Shown here in pieces: positions 1 to 11,779 of a stretch of 64,000 nt of DNA (the first letter of the stretch is position 1; each line of letters opens with the position of its first letter). The stretch is from positions 3,072,100 to 3,136,099 of the forward strand of contig CM035306.1 of assembly GCA_002900995.3 (NCBI GenBank). Reading direction: 5' to 3'. Both the position numbers and the translations under genes were made by a program. Below the pieces are notes generated by a model. It was not told where the DNA came from and did not search any database. It worked only from the letters and a program-made list of their open reading frames with translations. This stretch comes from Ganoderma boninense. Its lineage: Eukaryota > Basidiomycota > Agaricomycetes > Polyporales > Polyporaceae.

Positions 1-55
1 CGAAGGTACTGTCCTACAGATGTGACATGGTTTGTCCAGTGTCGCCGCTCTCGAC

Positions 56-1575
56 TCATGGGCGCGCTTTGTTGGCATCGTCCAGGACAAGCTCCTTTGA
101 ACCAATCGTCCCCGTCCGGCCGCCGACACCGAAAGTAAAGTTTATGTTGCCAAGGTCGCGGTCCGTCTTTTCGAGGAGCGTCCAGCTGCGGTTATCCTTC
201 TTCCTAAGCTTCAGTTCCAACTTGGGAGCCAGTGTCAGCGTCCGGACGTAAACGTCACTTAAGCTTGACAGCGGGTGCCCGCTGCAGCGTCCGATCACGT
301 ACTTTTGTGCCATAAAACTTGAACGACGACTCGTCCGCGTTTACGGGGCCCCAGAGCTGTAGTGTTTTGCGGAAGCGCTTCGAGTCAGGGAGGTAGAGGT
401 CGATGAAGACCTGTGGGATGCGTGTTATTTTGCTTTATACAGTGGCCTGGTGACTACGTGGAGCCGGACCCACCTCAGTCTCCTCTATTTTGACAACGCT
501 CGTGTTCGGATCGGCCTTCTTGGCAAAAACGGAGGCGTGGACCTCAGTCGGCGTCTGATAGTGGTCAATACGACACTGTGTGAACTCTTCCTGCTGCTAA
601 TATGCATGGAAGAAATGTCAGCCGAGCGTGCCAACGGAAGGGAGAGTGCAGCGGTCGGCGCCCTGTCGGCCAGCCCAAGGAAGGGGGCCCCGACGGGCAT
701 CCTGTCAACTTACCGTGTCCGCCCGTTTCTTGGCGACGAATACATGGCGGCCTTTCTTGCATCCCTCAATCTTGAGGAACTCATCGAACTCCAGGACTCT
801 CCGCTTACAGCAAAGGTAGCCCTTGGGCGAGGTAAGGACACTGTCCCGATCGATCGCTCAGCGGCGGGGGACGTACCTTGCTGCCTTCGTGGAAAATAGG
901 CTTTCAAGGACCGGTTAGCAGACAGACAGTGACTTCGCAGACAGTGGAATGATCACGGACGGGCGGCGAGCTTAAGAGGAGCCGGGTACTTACAGGCTTC
1001 GGGTGGTACGTACACTCGCTCGCTTCCCCACCCTCTTTTCTGTGCAGGTCGTCGCTCTCGTACACAATGCTGCACCCGTTGTGCTTGCACGTCGTTCCCG
1101 TAGGAACTGCCACTTCCAAGTCGTCCTCCTCTTCCTCGAACTTGGGCGGGACCACCGCCTCCGGAGGCGCTTTCGAGCCGAGGGTTGGGGTGCTTGTGCC
1201 CGACGGAGCGGACGAATACGTCTCGGAGCCGCCCACGGAGGAGGTCATTTTAAGATCAACATGGGGTGCTGGCCTGGGAGGAGGGACCTTGGGTGCCTCG
1301 TCCGTATGTTGGCCGAGAGTGCATCCCTGCCGGACATCGATCCCAAGTCAGTTCCCTGGTCGGGCTTGCAGGTACGCGCGAGGGCATATGCTGGTCACCT
1401 TGATACTCATGAACTCATCGAAGTCAAGAACGGGCTTGTTCACGCCCTTGCAGCAAGACCAGGACTTGAGCCCCTCGTGGAAGACGGGCGCGCCAGGGTG
1501 GTATGTGCAGCTCTCTGGGGAATTGCTTTCTGGATCATAGTCCTGGCCGCATCCCTTATGAGTACAGCGAGCCAT
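56..1575 (-). CDS. CHORD- and CS-domain co-chaperone (RAR1/CHORDC1 type)
   Basis: Predicted 343-residue protein with two zinc-binding CHORD domains followed by a C-terminal p23-like CS domain. The family binds Hsp90 and SGT1 and assists assembly of signalling complexes. Seven exons close in phase: 1575-1399, 1326-994, 900-877, 821-714, 590-474, 410-303 and 220-56. CHORD1 (about residues 4-64) starts MARCTHKGC and shows the Cys/His series through WSCCKG and DFDEFM. CHORD2 (about 145-210) starts TCKHNGC and continues into [13 protein letters not shown] and GCKKGRH. The linker is Pro/Ser/Glu-rich. The CS domain shows [12 protein letters not shown] and, at the end, a Trp-containing strand (RSWTLLEK). 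CHORD2 is split by a 24-nt exon. The length matches animal CHORDC1 (about 330). Start chosen because the family begins immediately at the first CHORD. Domain assignment is certain; the function in this fungus is inferred. Confidence 0.9.
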
Positions 1576-4500
1576 GGTTGCGTAGACAGAGACAGTCGCG
1601 CGTGTCTGGGTACGTAGAGGGGGAGGAGCGAGGGGAAGGAGAGAGCTTTGGTCGTCGCGCGCTGCAGCGGCGGGGCCAGAAGAGGGAATCGCGATCGAAT
1701 CTACCAGAAATTGCGCACGCGCCTCGCGCACGTGAGTCGCGCTCCTGCATTCAATCGCGTCGCGTCGCGTTTCCTTCGCGCGCCCTTGCTCTCGACGCGC
1801 TCTTTCCGTGCAATGGCACGTCGGGGGCACCGAGCGTGCGTGCAATCAGTATACTAGTCTCTCTGCACCTCCCTCGCCGCTGCTTTGTCAGCCTCAGGAG
1901 CATATTGAATTAACTTTTCGTACAGCACTGCACCCTTCTCACCCATTGAACCTCGAATATGCGTAGGACACTTGCAATGAGGTCGGAAGGGCTCAAAGAC
2001 CCTCGGCGCAGCCTTGTCGCCTCCGTGCGTCGACCACGCGGATAATGACATGCCCTTGGTAACACTAAGCATACCATGATGAACGTGCGCACGACACTGC
2101 AGTCATCAATGTTTTATACGCATGCTTCACGCGTTACGATGCTCTATACCCACACTGAAGCACTACGAGCCCGGGCCCTACGCTCCCGTTTCTGACGAAC
2201 CCCTGACGCAATGATCCCACATTGGCCGCCAGAAAGCCGTCCCTTCAACCTCCTCCTCCAGGATTCTGCGCCTGGCCCACGATGGCTGACCTGTATGCTC
2301 TTTAGGAGTAGAGAAGAGCGGAAATGACACAAACGGTGTATTTCCACGCTGACAGAGAGTTTGAGGGCAGGACGAACGTCGAATAGTCCGCTGCTCGACA
2401 GACCGTCGAATTTGGGCTTGTGACAGAAACCTGGGAGGAGCGGCAGGCAGCTCGCGGGATTCCATGATTCAACAAACGTTCAGCACAGGGTAAAGTTCAC
2501 GATAACCGTCCCAAAAAGAGTGTGCAAAGTTTGAACTTATCCAGTCGTCGGCGCCGGACCCAATTAGCTGGAGACGGCGACAGGACAGACGTAAACGCTG
2601 CCGGCGGTTCAGCCGTACGCGGTGCGCCTTGAGGCTGAACGGGGCGCTGACCTTCCCTGAGCCGCACGGGGGTTCCCGGATTTTGGTCTGGATGTCGGTG
2701 GGCTGGGAGAGACGGGAAGACCCTCCCCGTTGACATCTTCTGACCCCTGCGCATGCCCGCATCCGCAGCTCTTCCGTGTCGCCACCGCTCTTGGGATGAG
2801 GGAAGGGGGGCCGTCGAGCTCGTGTCCTCATCGTGCCCGGCCTCTGTCCGGGAGACCAGTCGGTCAGGAGCTTTCCCAACGGTCTCGACATCCTAGTCTC
2901 CCTATCGAGCGGCCTGGCCTCGCGAACGACAGCATCAAGTGCACCCGGAGGGGTTGGCGGGCTGAGGGGCATCGTCCAAAGCTGTTCTTCGTGGAGCTGT
3001 TTCGATTCCTGCTTCTGCTTCCAGGTCGCAGTGAGCCTGTGGGACACGTCATGGCCCAGCCCGCTCATCCTCATGCTCCGGAACGATGCGAGGCTGTCAA
3101 GAGGCCGCCATTATTTGGGTTCTGGTCGACATTCAAGTTCTCCGACGTTGGCACGCGAGCCCTCCGCTCTGGTCTGCTGTCCTTCCCGGATCGTCGGCTG
3201 ATATATCGCGCTGCAGTCGCAGTGCAGCGAAAATTAGCGTCCGACGCAACTCCGCGAGGCTTCGGCTCCGCCCTCGTCATCGATCACCAGGTGGACGCTC
3301 GGAGTCGCATTTGGACAACGATAACCCCCGGGATCTTCGACGTCGTCGGCGACGGATTCGGAGACGGAGACGGAGGACGACCACCTCGGAGACGGAACGG
3401 TCAGGGAAGTTGGATGGTCGGAAGGCTTGGTAAGTCCACTCCGTTACCGTCACATATCCATTCCGATGCTCCAGGAGATCCGAAGGATCTGCAGTAGTCC
3501 CATGACGGTTGCGGCTGGAAAAAATTACCTAGTAAGTATCGATATACATGGTCAGCGGTTATGCCAGTCGGCTCACTAGTGAAGGTGCGGCTCCCCAATC
3601 CACAGCTAGAAGCATGAGCGGCGACGGGTGCCCAACTTCTCAATTGTATTGCAGTCAATCCTCAAACGGCAGTTCTTCCTCCGTCTGTGCAATGTTCGAG
3701 GCCGCCCACATCTTCAGATCCAGCGCGGGATGGCCCCTATGATACGCAAGGCAGCAGTGAGCCATCCGCACCGATGAAACACCCACCACCTAGACTCCAC
3801 TGATACTATCCCCCGTCTCCTTCTCAAGCTCCTCGATCGGGTGCCTGCCGATCCTCCACGGCGTAGGGCGTCCCGCTGCTCTTTGCCCTGGCGGACATCC
3901 CGTGCGGGGCGTGGTCGTCGCTGGGCTAAGCGTACGGCAGTTATGGCATCACATCTGTGTCGCAATGCAGAACTCTCCTGTTATAGCTAGCAGAACAGTC
4001 TCCTTATGGTACTGTGGCCACCTCAGCGGTAGAGCAGGACAAAGGGCCTCCGGCTCCTTGCTTTCACCGTAGTGGTGAGCGTCCTGATAGCCACAGATGA
4101 GTGTCCACGTACCAAATGCCCTAGCTTCCCCGGCGATTCTTACTACTCCCGCAGCGAGGCAACGGGGAAAGGACGCATAGGTCGTGTCCGGACATGTTGT
4201 GTGGATGCCACTGGAATACGTAAGTGCAGCAGCGACTCAAGTGCAGTAAACTGAGAAGCTCACGATAGGCCACGAAGGCGTCAACTTTCAGGAGAGGGAA
4301 GTTCGTTCCCCAAACGTATACACCGAGTACCAACCGTAGCCCCATCTGTGTGAGCTGTGGAGCGCAGAGAACGACGCCTGCCCCTTGCTCGATCAGTAGA
4401 AGGTGCACCCTGGCGAGCGATAGAAGATATGGACAAGCAGCAAGCGTCAGAAGGGCGGGCGTCGTTGTTGCAGGGCTCAGCAGCGCCGTGGCTCGGCCGC

Positions 4501-5124
4501 CTGTGGCGAACGTAGCCTGTCACTCGCCGAAGCGCGTAACTGTGACCACGCCGCCCGTTCACGTAGTTCGTACGTAGTTGGACCAGCAGCCTCCTCGTTG
4601 TATCGTATCTTCACTCTCTCGAATCTAGGCACTTCTTTCATCTTACCTGTTCTCTCCTAATGAGACGGCCTTGACCTTCGCTGACCACAAATCCGGGCCA
4701 CCGCAGCCTGCCCCGCCCTTGCTTGCCAAAGAGACCCTTTCAGCGTCGATCCTCGCTTAACGCCACATGTTGGATTTGTTCGGTCGAAGGGCGTGAGTCA
4801 TGTTTCCCATGCCGCTGCCGTGATGAGCTTGTGCTTGTGGGTTTACTGTGCCAGCCTGGGATCCGACCAGCCATTCCGGGGGAAGTGCAGCGTATGTCGG
4901 TTCCCCGTGGCCCATCCATCGTCATCAGATGTCGCACAACCTTACGCAGACGCTGAGGCCCCGCACTCTCTTCGTGGCTGAACAGGGTTGAGTGCCAGAA
5001 CTGGGTTTGGCGCGGCCGCATGCCTGCCTATTTAAGTCTTCTAACTTCTATCTACAAACATGCGTGATCTGCTCGGTCCCCGTCGCGGGGCGCCCGCAGG
5101 GAATATGAGCTCGGACAACGGACG
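1576..5124. other. Intergenic stretch without an assignable gene
   Basis: About 3.5 kb between two minus-strand genes. Several overlapping open frames occur on both strands (notably 2469-3074 minus and 2730-3497 plus), but they shadow one another in GC-rich DNA and none shows a family motif I recognise. The minus frame 1854-2072 ends in a helix-like, protein-looking tail (YEKLIQYAPEADKAAAR) and could be the last exon of a lineage-specific gene or a relic. Around 3330-3440 the plus strand encodes an Arg-rich or Ser/Thr/Glu-rich low-complexity stretch depending on frame. The 5' part holds the promoter of the CHORD gene. Confidence 0.5.
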
Positions 5125-6448
5125 CTACGATAGCCCCGGCCCAAACGCCTCCCACACGAGAAAGCCGACACCCCATGGCCCCACACGACCCAAGGTGCGC
5201 AGGGCCGCATTCAGCCGCCGGCGCATCCGCGAAGCAGAGGAGTCGTGCGGAACATGCGCGGGGTTCGCAAAGAACGCGCGCACGCCGTCCTCGCGGGCCT
5301 TGTGCAGGACGATGGCCGCGATCGAGTGCTGCTTGCCCGGAGGTGCGAGCCGATCGTGGTGGACCGCCTTGCGCATGGCATCCCATGGTCGGCTCGCCAT
5401 CTCGTACGCGAGCCCCGCGATGGCGCCGCCCGCGACAAGCGTGGTGGCGTGCACGACGCGCGGAGCGTGCTTCCGGACGGAACGGAATCGCGTGACGGTC
5501 TCGTCGCCCTGGCCAAACGCGTCTGCAGGGGTGCGGTCAAGCAGGGCTTGGGACATGGCCTTAGTTTCGCTGGCGCACCGGCGCGTTACGTCGAATATTG
5601 CAAAGAAGACGGCGAAACCTGTGCGCGCGGAGAGGGGGTTTTGTTGAGAACAGGAGACACACGACACGATCGGGGAGGACGCAGGGGGAAGTACGTACCA
5701 CAGATATCCTTCGCACAGCCCCAGCCCCAGCCCTCCCAGCCACGACCAGCCATCTCGCCAACCTCCCGCATCCAATCGCGCACCTGGCGCGCCTCCCGCA
5801 TCTGCTCAGAATGTGCCATTGGGGTCGTGGGTTCTGTCTTGAGGAAGACCTCCTTCCATGCATCGCTCCAGCCTGTTGCAGGGGACGTGCCCTCGAGGGC
5901 GAAGCGCATGTTCTCAGCAGGGGCGGCAAGAAGTGCTTGCGCGCCTCCTGCACAGGCCCCCGAGAGCGCGGCGAGGGTGGTCGGATGCGAGGCGAGGTTG
6001 GGCTCGAGGCGGCTGGACACCTCGGAATACGTAGACCATAGGACTATGCCGAGAAGGCCATTCACGAGCATTGGTGGCACGAAATGCTTGGGAATTACCG
6101 ACCACTGGCGATCAGTTCTGGTGAGCATGGGGACCCTCGGAATAGACTCTTAGGACGTACGCCATGCTCTTTGACGAGCCACGAGATGTACTTGGGTGAA
6201 AGGGATTGGCCATGGCTGTCTGCAAGCCCACGCAGCGAATGCCACCCAGAAACTACCGGGAGAGGCCATGAGGTACATATTCGCTTCTAGACAGGCGGTG
6301 TGAGAGGACCAGGCGCACCTTTGGAAGGCCGGAAGAGCCTTACGGGTCTCGAGAAGTACAAAGCCAAGCTCCGTGTTGCAGTCCGTGCGAGGGCTGCGTA
6401 GAAAGAGTTGGACTGCTGTTGCACGCGGTCGTCATCCTTGGCCGACAT
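5125..6448 (-). CDS. Mitochondrial carrier-fold protein, fungal orphan type
   Basis: Predicted 373-residue protein of the mitochondrial carrier (SLC25-like) fold. Four exons close in phase: 6448-6319, 6252-6161, 6104-5699 and 5618-5125, with introns of 66, 56 and 80 bp. The carrier signature Px[DE]xx[KR] is clear twice, in PAENMR and in PWDAMR, each after a hydrophobic glycine-rich helix. The first repeat has only a degenerate PVRLFR. SRPVRLFRPSK and the helix around VIPKHFVPPM match what I remember of an uncharacterised fungal carrier-like family rather than a transporter of known substrate. The N terminus (MSAKDDD) has no presequence, as usual for carriers. Without the 56-bp second intron (donor GTACGT, acceptor GCCAG) the frame would appear broken at about 6150. 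Likely an inner- or outer-membrane mitochondrial protein; substrate unknown. Confidence 0.72.
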
Positions 6449-8170
6449 GCAAGGGCGGGGACATGAACGGCTGCGAGCCTCAGCCTCGGTGTGGACGACG
6501 CCTCGGACGCTCTGCCGACGTTGCGCGTCGGCGTTCCCGCAGTGTCACTCAGTGACTGGCCGTGACACGACGCGACGGGCAAGTCCGACTCCCGCCGTTG
6601 TCTCGACTCTCGACCATAAGTATGCGTACCCCCATGGGTTGTTCTGTTCCGTCGACCAGCCTCGCTTGCGACAAGCTCGGTGTAGGCATAGCATCGCTCG
6701 GCCAGTAGACCGGAACCTTTTCCTCGTAGGGCCCCCAAAATGCCTGGCAGTGAAGATTCTTGCGCAGGCTGGCGAATCAGGCCTCGTAAGGGTGCAAGCA
6801 GTCGCGGCGGGCGACTTCCGAATGCCTCATTTCGAAAGCAGCCCTTGATCGAGTTCTGGCAATACGTCCCGCACCTTCTTGTTCGAGGCCTGTATTTTAC
6901 CTCATACTCACTGCTGCGAGTTCAGATCGGTACCCCTCAATTGAATACCAAGCGCGATTGTCGGATTCGAGAAGACACTACTGGCGTGATCCCTGTTCGT
7001 GATCTAAACAAACCTTCACAACTGCAAAGCATCCGCACGAGAAGCATTAGTGGTGATTCAAATAGGCAGCAGTCTGAGACACACATGCTGCTCTAGTATC
7101 CAGTTTAGCGACCCGTGATCTTCCGTTCGGTCTACGAAAATTAACTAGGATCTCTCACATCTACCCGAGAGGAAGCGTCCTGGATCTTCGTAAAGCCGGG
7201 CGGTCTAGGTCCGAAGCCAGCCACGGGTATATCCATTCCGTCGACCTCGCCCAGTGGCATGACTCTACTGTACCACCCACTCCGACATGGCCGGCTTACG
7301 TCGAAACCTTCGACAGTCAATGAAGTAATTTAGTTACAGAGGTGCCAGTCCCGTAAGGCCACAACGCGGCCTGTTTTAATTGCATCTTTTATCACCCTTG
7401 AATGTTGACGTACTATTGACATGACTGTGGTGACCAGAGGCTAATCTACAGGGATAGATGACCCAGTCATGATTTCCGCTGCGGAAACTAACTAGTTGGT
7501 CCTTCTAGAAATTTAATTTAAGGGACTTTCCTGCTCCTGCCCAAACGTTCGTAGTTCGCGATCGTCGCGATGATGCCGGCACTCCGGACAGTGCCTCGCT
7601 CTTTGAATTCCCAAGCCTTCGAAAAACGTAATGTGGAGAGGGCTCTTCGGCGTCGTGGCGTCTGGTACATGTCTACCGGTTCCATTTACTTGCAACCAAC
7701 AAGCCTTAAGTCCGCCAGGGCGCAAAGCCCGCCCACTAATTCAGAGGAGATGAGTAAAGGGAGTTCTTTTTTTTTTCAAAATCATGTCGAGTCGGAATAC
7801 GTTCCGAAGTATGGCAGTCAGGCGCTGTTGACCTGAGCTTCGAAAGATGGCGTGGGGGTCCGAGACGTCCCCCAAAAGACACGTCAAGGGCACACATTGC
7901 GCTGATGTATTGGAGATGCTACCTGCGTTGGCCCTGGTCTGTGTCGTGCACAGCTCTGAACGGTGGTTTGGTTATCAGAATGTCACACTTGGCGAAACCT
8001 GAGTTCTGAGCGGAGCAGCGGAAGGTCTAATTGGCTCGGAGAAAGCCGGAGCGGGGCTGATGGGCGCTTGTGGCTGACAGCGCATTGAATCCGAGATCTG
8101 TGCCTTGGTTACACTCCAGCTGCCGCGTCCTCGCCAGCTTCGAGTCGTCTTCCTCGAGCACGTTGCGACC
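6449..8170. other. Intergenic stretch without an assignable gene
   Basis: About 1.7 kb between the divergent carrier gene and the ALKBH7-like gene. It must hold both promoters. The middle (about 7080-7520) is noticeably more AT-rich than flanking coding DNA and full of stops. A short poly-T run lies near 7767. No protein family, RNA gene or transposon end was recognised. Confidence 0.5.
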
Positions 8171-9182
8171 ATGCTTTCCATCTCTTCAGTCTGTAGATCC
8201 CTCTCCAGGTTCTCCCTTGGCCTGTCGTATCATCCCGTCTCTTGCCGGCACCTCAGCACTCAGGTGACGCACCTGTGCCCTGATTTTACGTTTTATCCGA
8301 ACTTCTTCACCGTAGACGAACAATGCGTTCTCTTGAGGGCTTCTTTGAAAAAGCTGGATGGTATGGAAAGCGGAAAATTCCGCCGCAGGAGGAGAGAATT
8401 CCTTCGAAACCCTCCCTCACGACCATCCGCAAACTCGGTGCAAGCTTTATTCTTACCAGATGATTTTTACAACTTCCAAGAGGCATGTCGTGCTCTCCAG
8501 CTTCTCTTCTGATTTTCTGACCCATAATGTACTACAGGGCCACTTTGACGGCGTCATTAAACAGTACCGTGAGACGCACGTCACCTCGTGGCCAGAGGAT
8601 ATCCCGGAAGTTGTTCCGCTGCTACAGAGACTCGGAACCATCCATCCCCACCAGGACACGCAGACGCATATCATTCATTTAGCATCCGACGGTGTCATTC
8701 TCGTAAGCCGTCTTGGTCTTTTCCGTCCACATAGGCGTTAACCTACTGTCATTCTCCAGCCTCATGTCGATAATGTAGAGGCAAGCGGGTGCGTCCGCTG
8801 ACCCCACACTCCCGTTGCGCAGCTCTAATTTTACTTGCCCAGCACTTGGATTCTTGGCGTATCGCTAGGAGACGAGCGCATTTTGCGTCTGGAGTCATCC
8901 AGGTCTCCGCAGGAGCGCTATGAGCTTCCATTACCCTCTGGCAGCGTGTACATCCAAAGGCGCGGAGATTCCTTCCTAGGTGTGCTTGGGGAAAAACTAA
9001 GCCTATCGCAGGGATACTATCCGGTACAATTACAAGCACTCTATTCTACACTCTGACGATGCTGCGCACCGTCCTCGCGGACAACGCTTGAGTATTATGT
9101 TACGAGTAAGTTAGTCCCATCTGTGCGATGGCAACGAGGAATTCCATGACCACTCTTTGCCCCCCAGGACCGCCTGACATAG
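8171..9182 (+). CDS. ALKBH7-like Fe(II)/2-oxoglutarate dioxygenase
   Basis: Predicted 243-residue AlkB-fold oxygenase with a Ser/Arg-rich N terminus (MLSISSVCRSL...) that could be a mitochondrial targeting sequence, as in ALKBH7. Motifs: FYPNFFTVDEQ near residue 40, the metal-binding PHVD (His161, Asp163), the third ligand in YNYKHSI (His217) and the 2-oxoglutarate-binding RPRGQRLSIMLR at the end. Six exons close in phase: 8171-8482, 8538-8702, 8760-8788, 8843-8959, 9012-9105 and 9168-9182. Two of the five introns would begin with GC rather than GT (8483-8537 and 8960-9011), because the conserved residues on either side only join that way. All catalytic residues are present, so the gene is probably functional unless those introns fail to splice. 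Nearest alternative: another AlkB homologue without a nucleic-acid recognition lid. Confidence 0.8.
8483..8537 (+). other. Probable GC-AG intron in the ALKBH7-like gene
   Basis: A 55-bp intron whose donor reads AG|GCATGT and whose acceptor is CTACAG. Removing it joins DFYNFQE to GHFDGVIKQY in phase 0. No GT donor nearby keeps both the reading frame and the conserved sequence. Confidence 0.6.
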
Positions 9183-9464
9183 AACATTAGACATCAGGGT
9201 ATTCAGGCGGATCTCTTCGCACTCTGTACACGATCGTAATGTGGATGGGATTAATTCGGCAATTGCTTCACTCTAGAGAAAAATGGAGTAAGGGATCGTA
9301 GGCAAAGGTGCACGGTGGTCGGCATCAGATCGTAAGCCGCTTGCAGCTTTGCATGGAGGCCCACGTGATAACGTTCTTTCGGGTATCTAAAGAAGCATCA
9401 AGGAATAGGAAAGTAAGTCAGCGGGATACTTAGCGGCTGGAAAAACAGTCCTTTCGTACAGCAC

Positions 9465-11025
9465 TCACGGGGAGCGGATTATGCTCTGTACGGTTTGCCA
9501 TACCTCCTCGTGGTCGACGGTAAAGTGGCTCAACACGCCCTCGATCGTCTTTGGGATGCTCCAAAGACGGCCTGCGATCCTCGATGAAACACATAGGAAC
9601 AGAAACATCGAGGCTGGCCTGCGCATACCTGCAGTGCCCAAGTTGCGAGCCGCACGCCGCGCAAAGCTGTGGCCAGGGCTGCATTGGTAACAAGGTTCGA
9701 CAGCGGGAACAGAAAGCGCACCTCGCTTCGGCGTGTGTGATCTGAGAAGAAGCCTTGGCTGGGGCGGAGGGTCCAATTGAAACCGTCGACACCTTGATGC
9801 CTAATGGATCGAGTTCCTGACTTAGGAAGTGCGCGGCGGAGAGAAGCGTGCCCTTATGAAGACATTGCAGAGAAGGCCACCACAGTTGATGACCGGCTAA
9901 GGTCATTGCGAAGGGCCCGATAACATGAATGAACAGGCTCCGCGCATGTAGCACACACGGTGCAACCCTGATAACTTACAGCTGAATAGCACAACGACCC
10001 TCCCGGACGATGCAGCGAGGGCGCCGACATAGTCTTGTGCTATGGATATGGGCTCCACGAGGTGTGACCGGAGGACTTCGTACCACGCCGAGACGTTCAA
10101 GTCCACGCCCGCTCTCCCGGTCTGAAGCGCCTTGGAAGCTTCGCGTGTGGAGCCGAAGCGCGGGTATACCGGTTCAGTAGGCAGATTGATTATTGCCGTG
10201 AGATGCGTGCGCACATATCCAAATCCGTCAGCCGCCGAGGATGGCGCGGACAGGACGATTTCCACGTACAGGTGCAGGCCCACGAGGGGATGAGGAGAAG
10301 CGCGACCAGGTGGAGGCTGTGGGCAGCACAGTAGGCATCCACGGTCTCGGCTGCACGCGCCCTCTGCGCGTCCGAATTCACGTCGAGCACGATAGGTGCG
10401 ACCAAACCCCAAGGAGAGTGACCGGACCGCTTTATCCTCTGGTGCCATTCTTGGATGAGCTACCCGACGCGGTGAGCGACGCTTGGAGTAGGGGAAACAC
10501 GCGGAACCCCTTCTCACCGAAGACACGTTCGAACCGTCTGCATCGGCGGGGGCCTGCGCTTGAGGCTTATCCGGACAAAGAGCGAAGACCGTATAGCCCA
10601 GCTGAGAGAAGCTGAGGGCGATATGCCTGCCTAGAGCTAGGAAGCGAGGTGTTGCACGTAGAAAACGGCAATGGTCAGCATACCATATTGAACACCTGCG
10701 ATCGCCTCCTATCGGACTACATACCGTCATCTCCGCCTACCACTACGATGGCACTGTTTCCCGGACCGCGGACCTCACACGCAGGCAGGCACAAAAGGTG
10801 GCAAAGGCGTTCGTGCGCAGCGTCGGAGACGCGATCGACCAATGAAAGGGCTGCGAGGAGCAGCTGGATGGAGATGCACAAGGCGAGATTCAGGTATGGG
10901 AGCGCGATGCAGTTCGCAATGTCTCCGATATCGATGCGGGCATGACTGCGAACGACGTCGGAGAGCAGGCGCGCGAGGATATAGCCAGGGCGTGCCGGGC
11001 GAGGAGGCGCGCCGGTGTGTGCCAT
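9465..11025 (-). CDS. DUF1776 / YSC83-like protein (SDR-related)
   Basis: Fungal protein with an N-terminal hydrophobic segment (LNLALCISIQLLLAALSLV, about residues 46-64) followed by a short-chain-dehydrogenase-like Rossmann start (VVVGGDDALGRHIALSF) and a later strand SSGRVVVLFSS. This combination suggests Pfam DUF1776, whose yeast member YSC83 is mitochondrial. Supported exons: 11025-10725; 10636 to about 10530 and onward after an intron with donor GTGAGAAG and acceptor GGGTAG; a further exon ending near 9980 with donor GTAAGT; then GHQLWWPSLQ...; and a terminal exon reading VWQTVQSIIRSP up to the stop. Two joins remain unresolved: a frame change at about 10,285 and the last intron around 9,690-9,740. 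No complete SDR catalytic Tyr-x-x-x-Lys was seen, consistent with a non-enzymatic family. Confidence 0.55.
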
Positions 11026-11458
11026 GTCTGGCAGTGGGTGCACGCTGGAGGAGAATCGGAGAAAAATGGGGTGCCAGGAGACCGGGACAATGATAATGAG
11101 GACCTGGCGGGCAGCATGTTTCGTACATAGAAGACAATCCAAAGGGCGCTTATGTGCGGGCGCTCCTGTTTCGCCGGCACGCCCGGCTTGTCCGTGCTCG
11201 AGGCGGTCGCTCTCAGCGTGTGAGCACCAGTCGACGTCTAGCCCTGCGGCCCGAGATTCAGAGCACGAGCGCTGGGGCAATCGGGCACCGGATATGAGCA
11301 GTCCTTAGGTCACTGAAGCGGAAGGGCCACCCCCGCGCGGCGAGGACTCGGAGTCCTGAGATCCATCGAACTCCGTCGACATCATAGCATCCTCTGCTCT
11401 GTCTGGATCATTCTCGGGTCGAGGCGGGTCGCTTTCGTCTACATGATCCTCGCATGTA

Positions 11459-11505
11459 CCCCAGGGAATGTCCCATAGAATGTCTCACAGAATGCCCTCT
11501 CGGAA
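11459..11505. repeat. Short imperfect tandem repeat
   Basis: The unit GAATGTCYCA recurs about every 14 bases three times (GGGAATGTCCCATAG, AATGTCTCACAG, AATGCCCTC). It lies in non-coding DNA just downstream of the small gene at 11780-12130. No function apparent. Confidence 0.35.
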
Positions 11506-11779
11506 AATGTGATGCCGCACGCAAAATGGGGTGCAAAGCTCGCCCAGGTGCAGTACGGAACCGCTCTATAGATGCTACAATTCCCATCCGTGTAACTAAC
11601 CTATCTAGCAGGTAGAGTACGAGTCCGTGGTGAGTGTCTAGGACATGATGACAAATAATAGGGTATCCGAGCGCAATGATACAGTCTAGGGAGTCCGTGC
11701 ATGAGTCCGATGAGCAAATAGTACTTTTGAGAGTGTCATGCAGGCAGCGGGGACTGTCCGCCCAGAGGCATGCGTAGGT

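Noticed and set aside
2469..3497. Two long overlapping open frames on opposite strands
   Set aside because: They mirror each other in GC-rich DNA, show no protein family motif and no splice context; length alone is not evidence here.
6121..6165. Frameshift making the mitochondrial carrier a pseudogene
   Set aside because: A 56-bp intron (6105-6160) with GTACGT donor and GCCAG acceptor restores a phase-perfect reading frame across the conserved segment.
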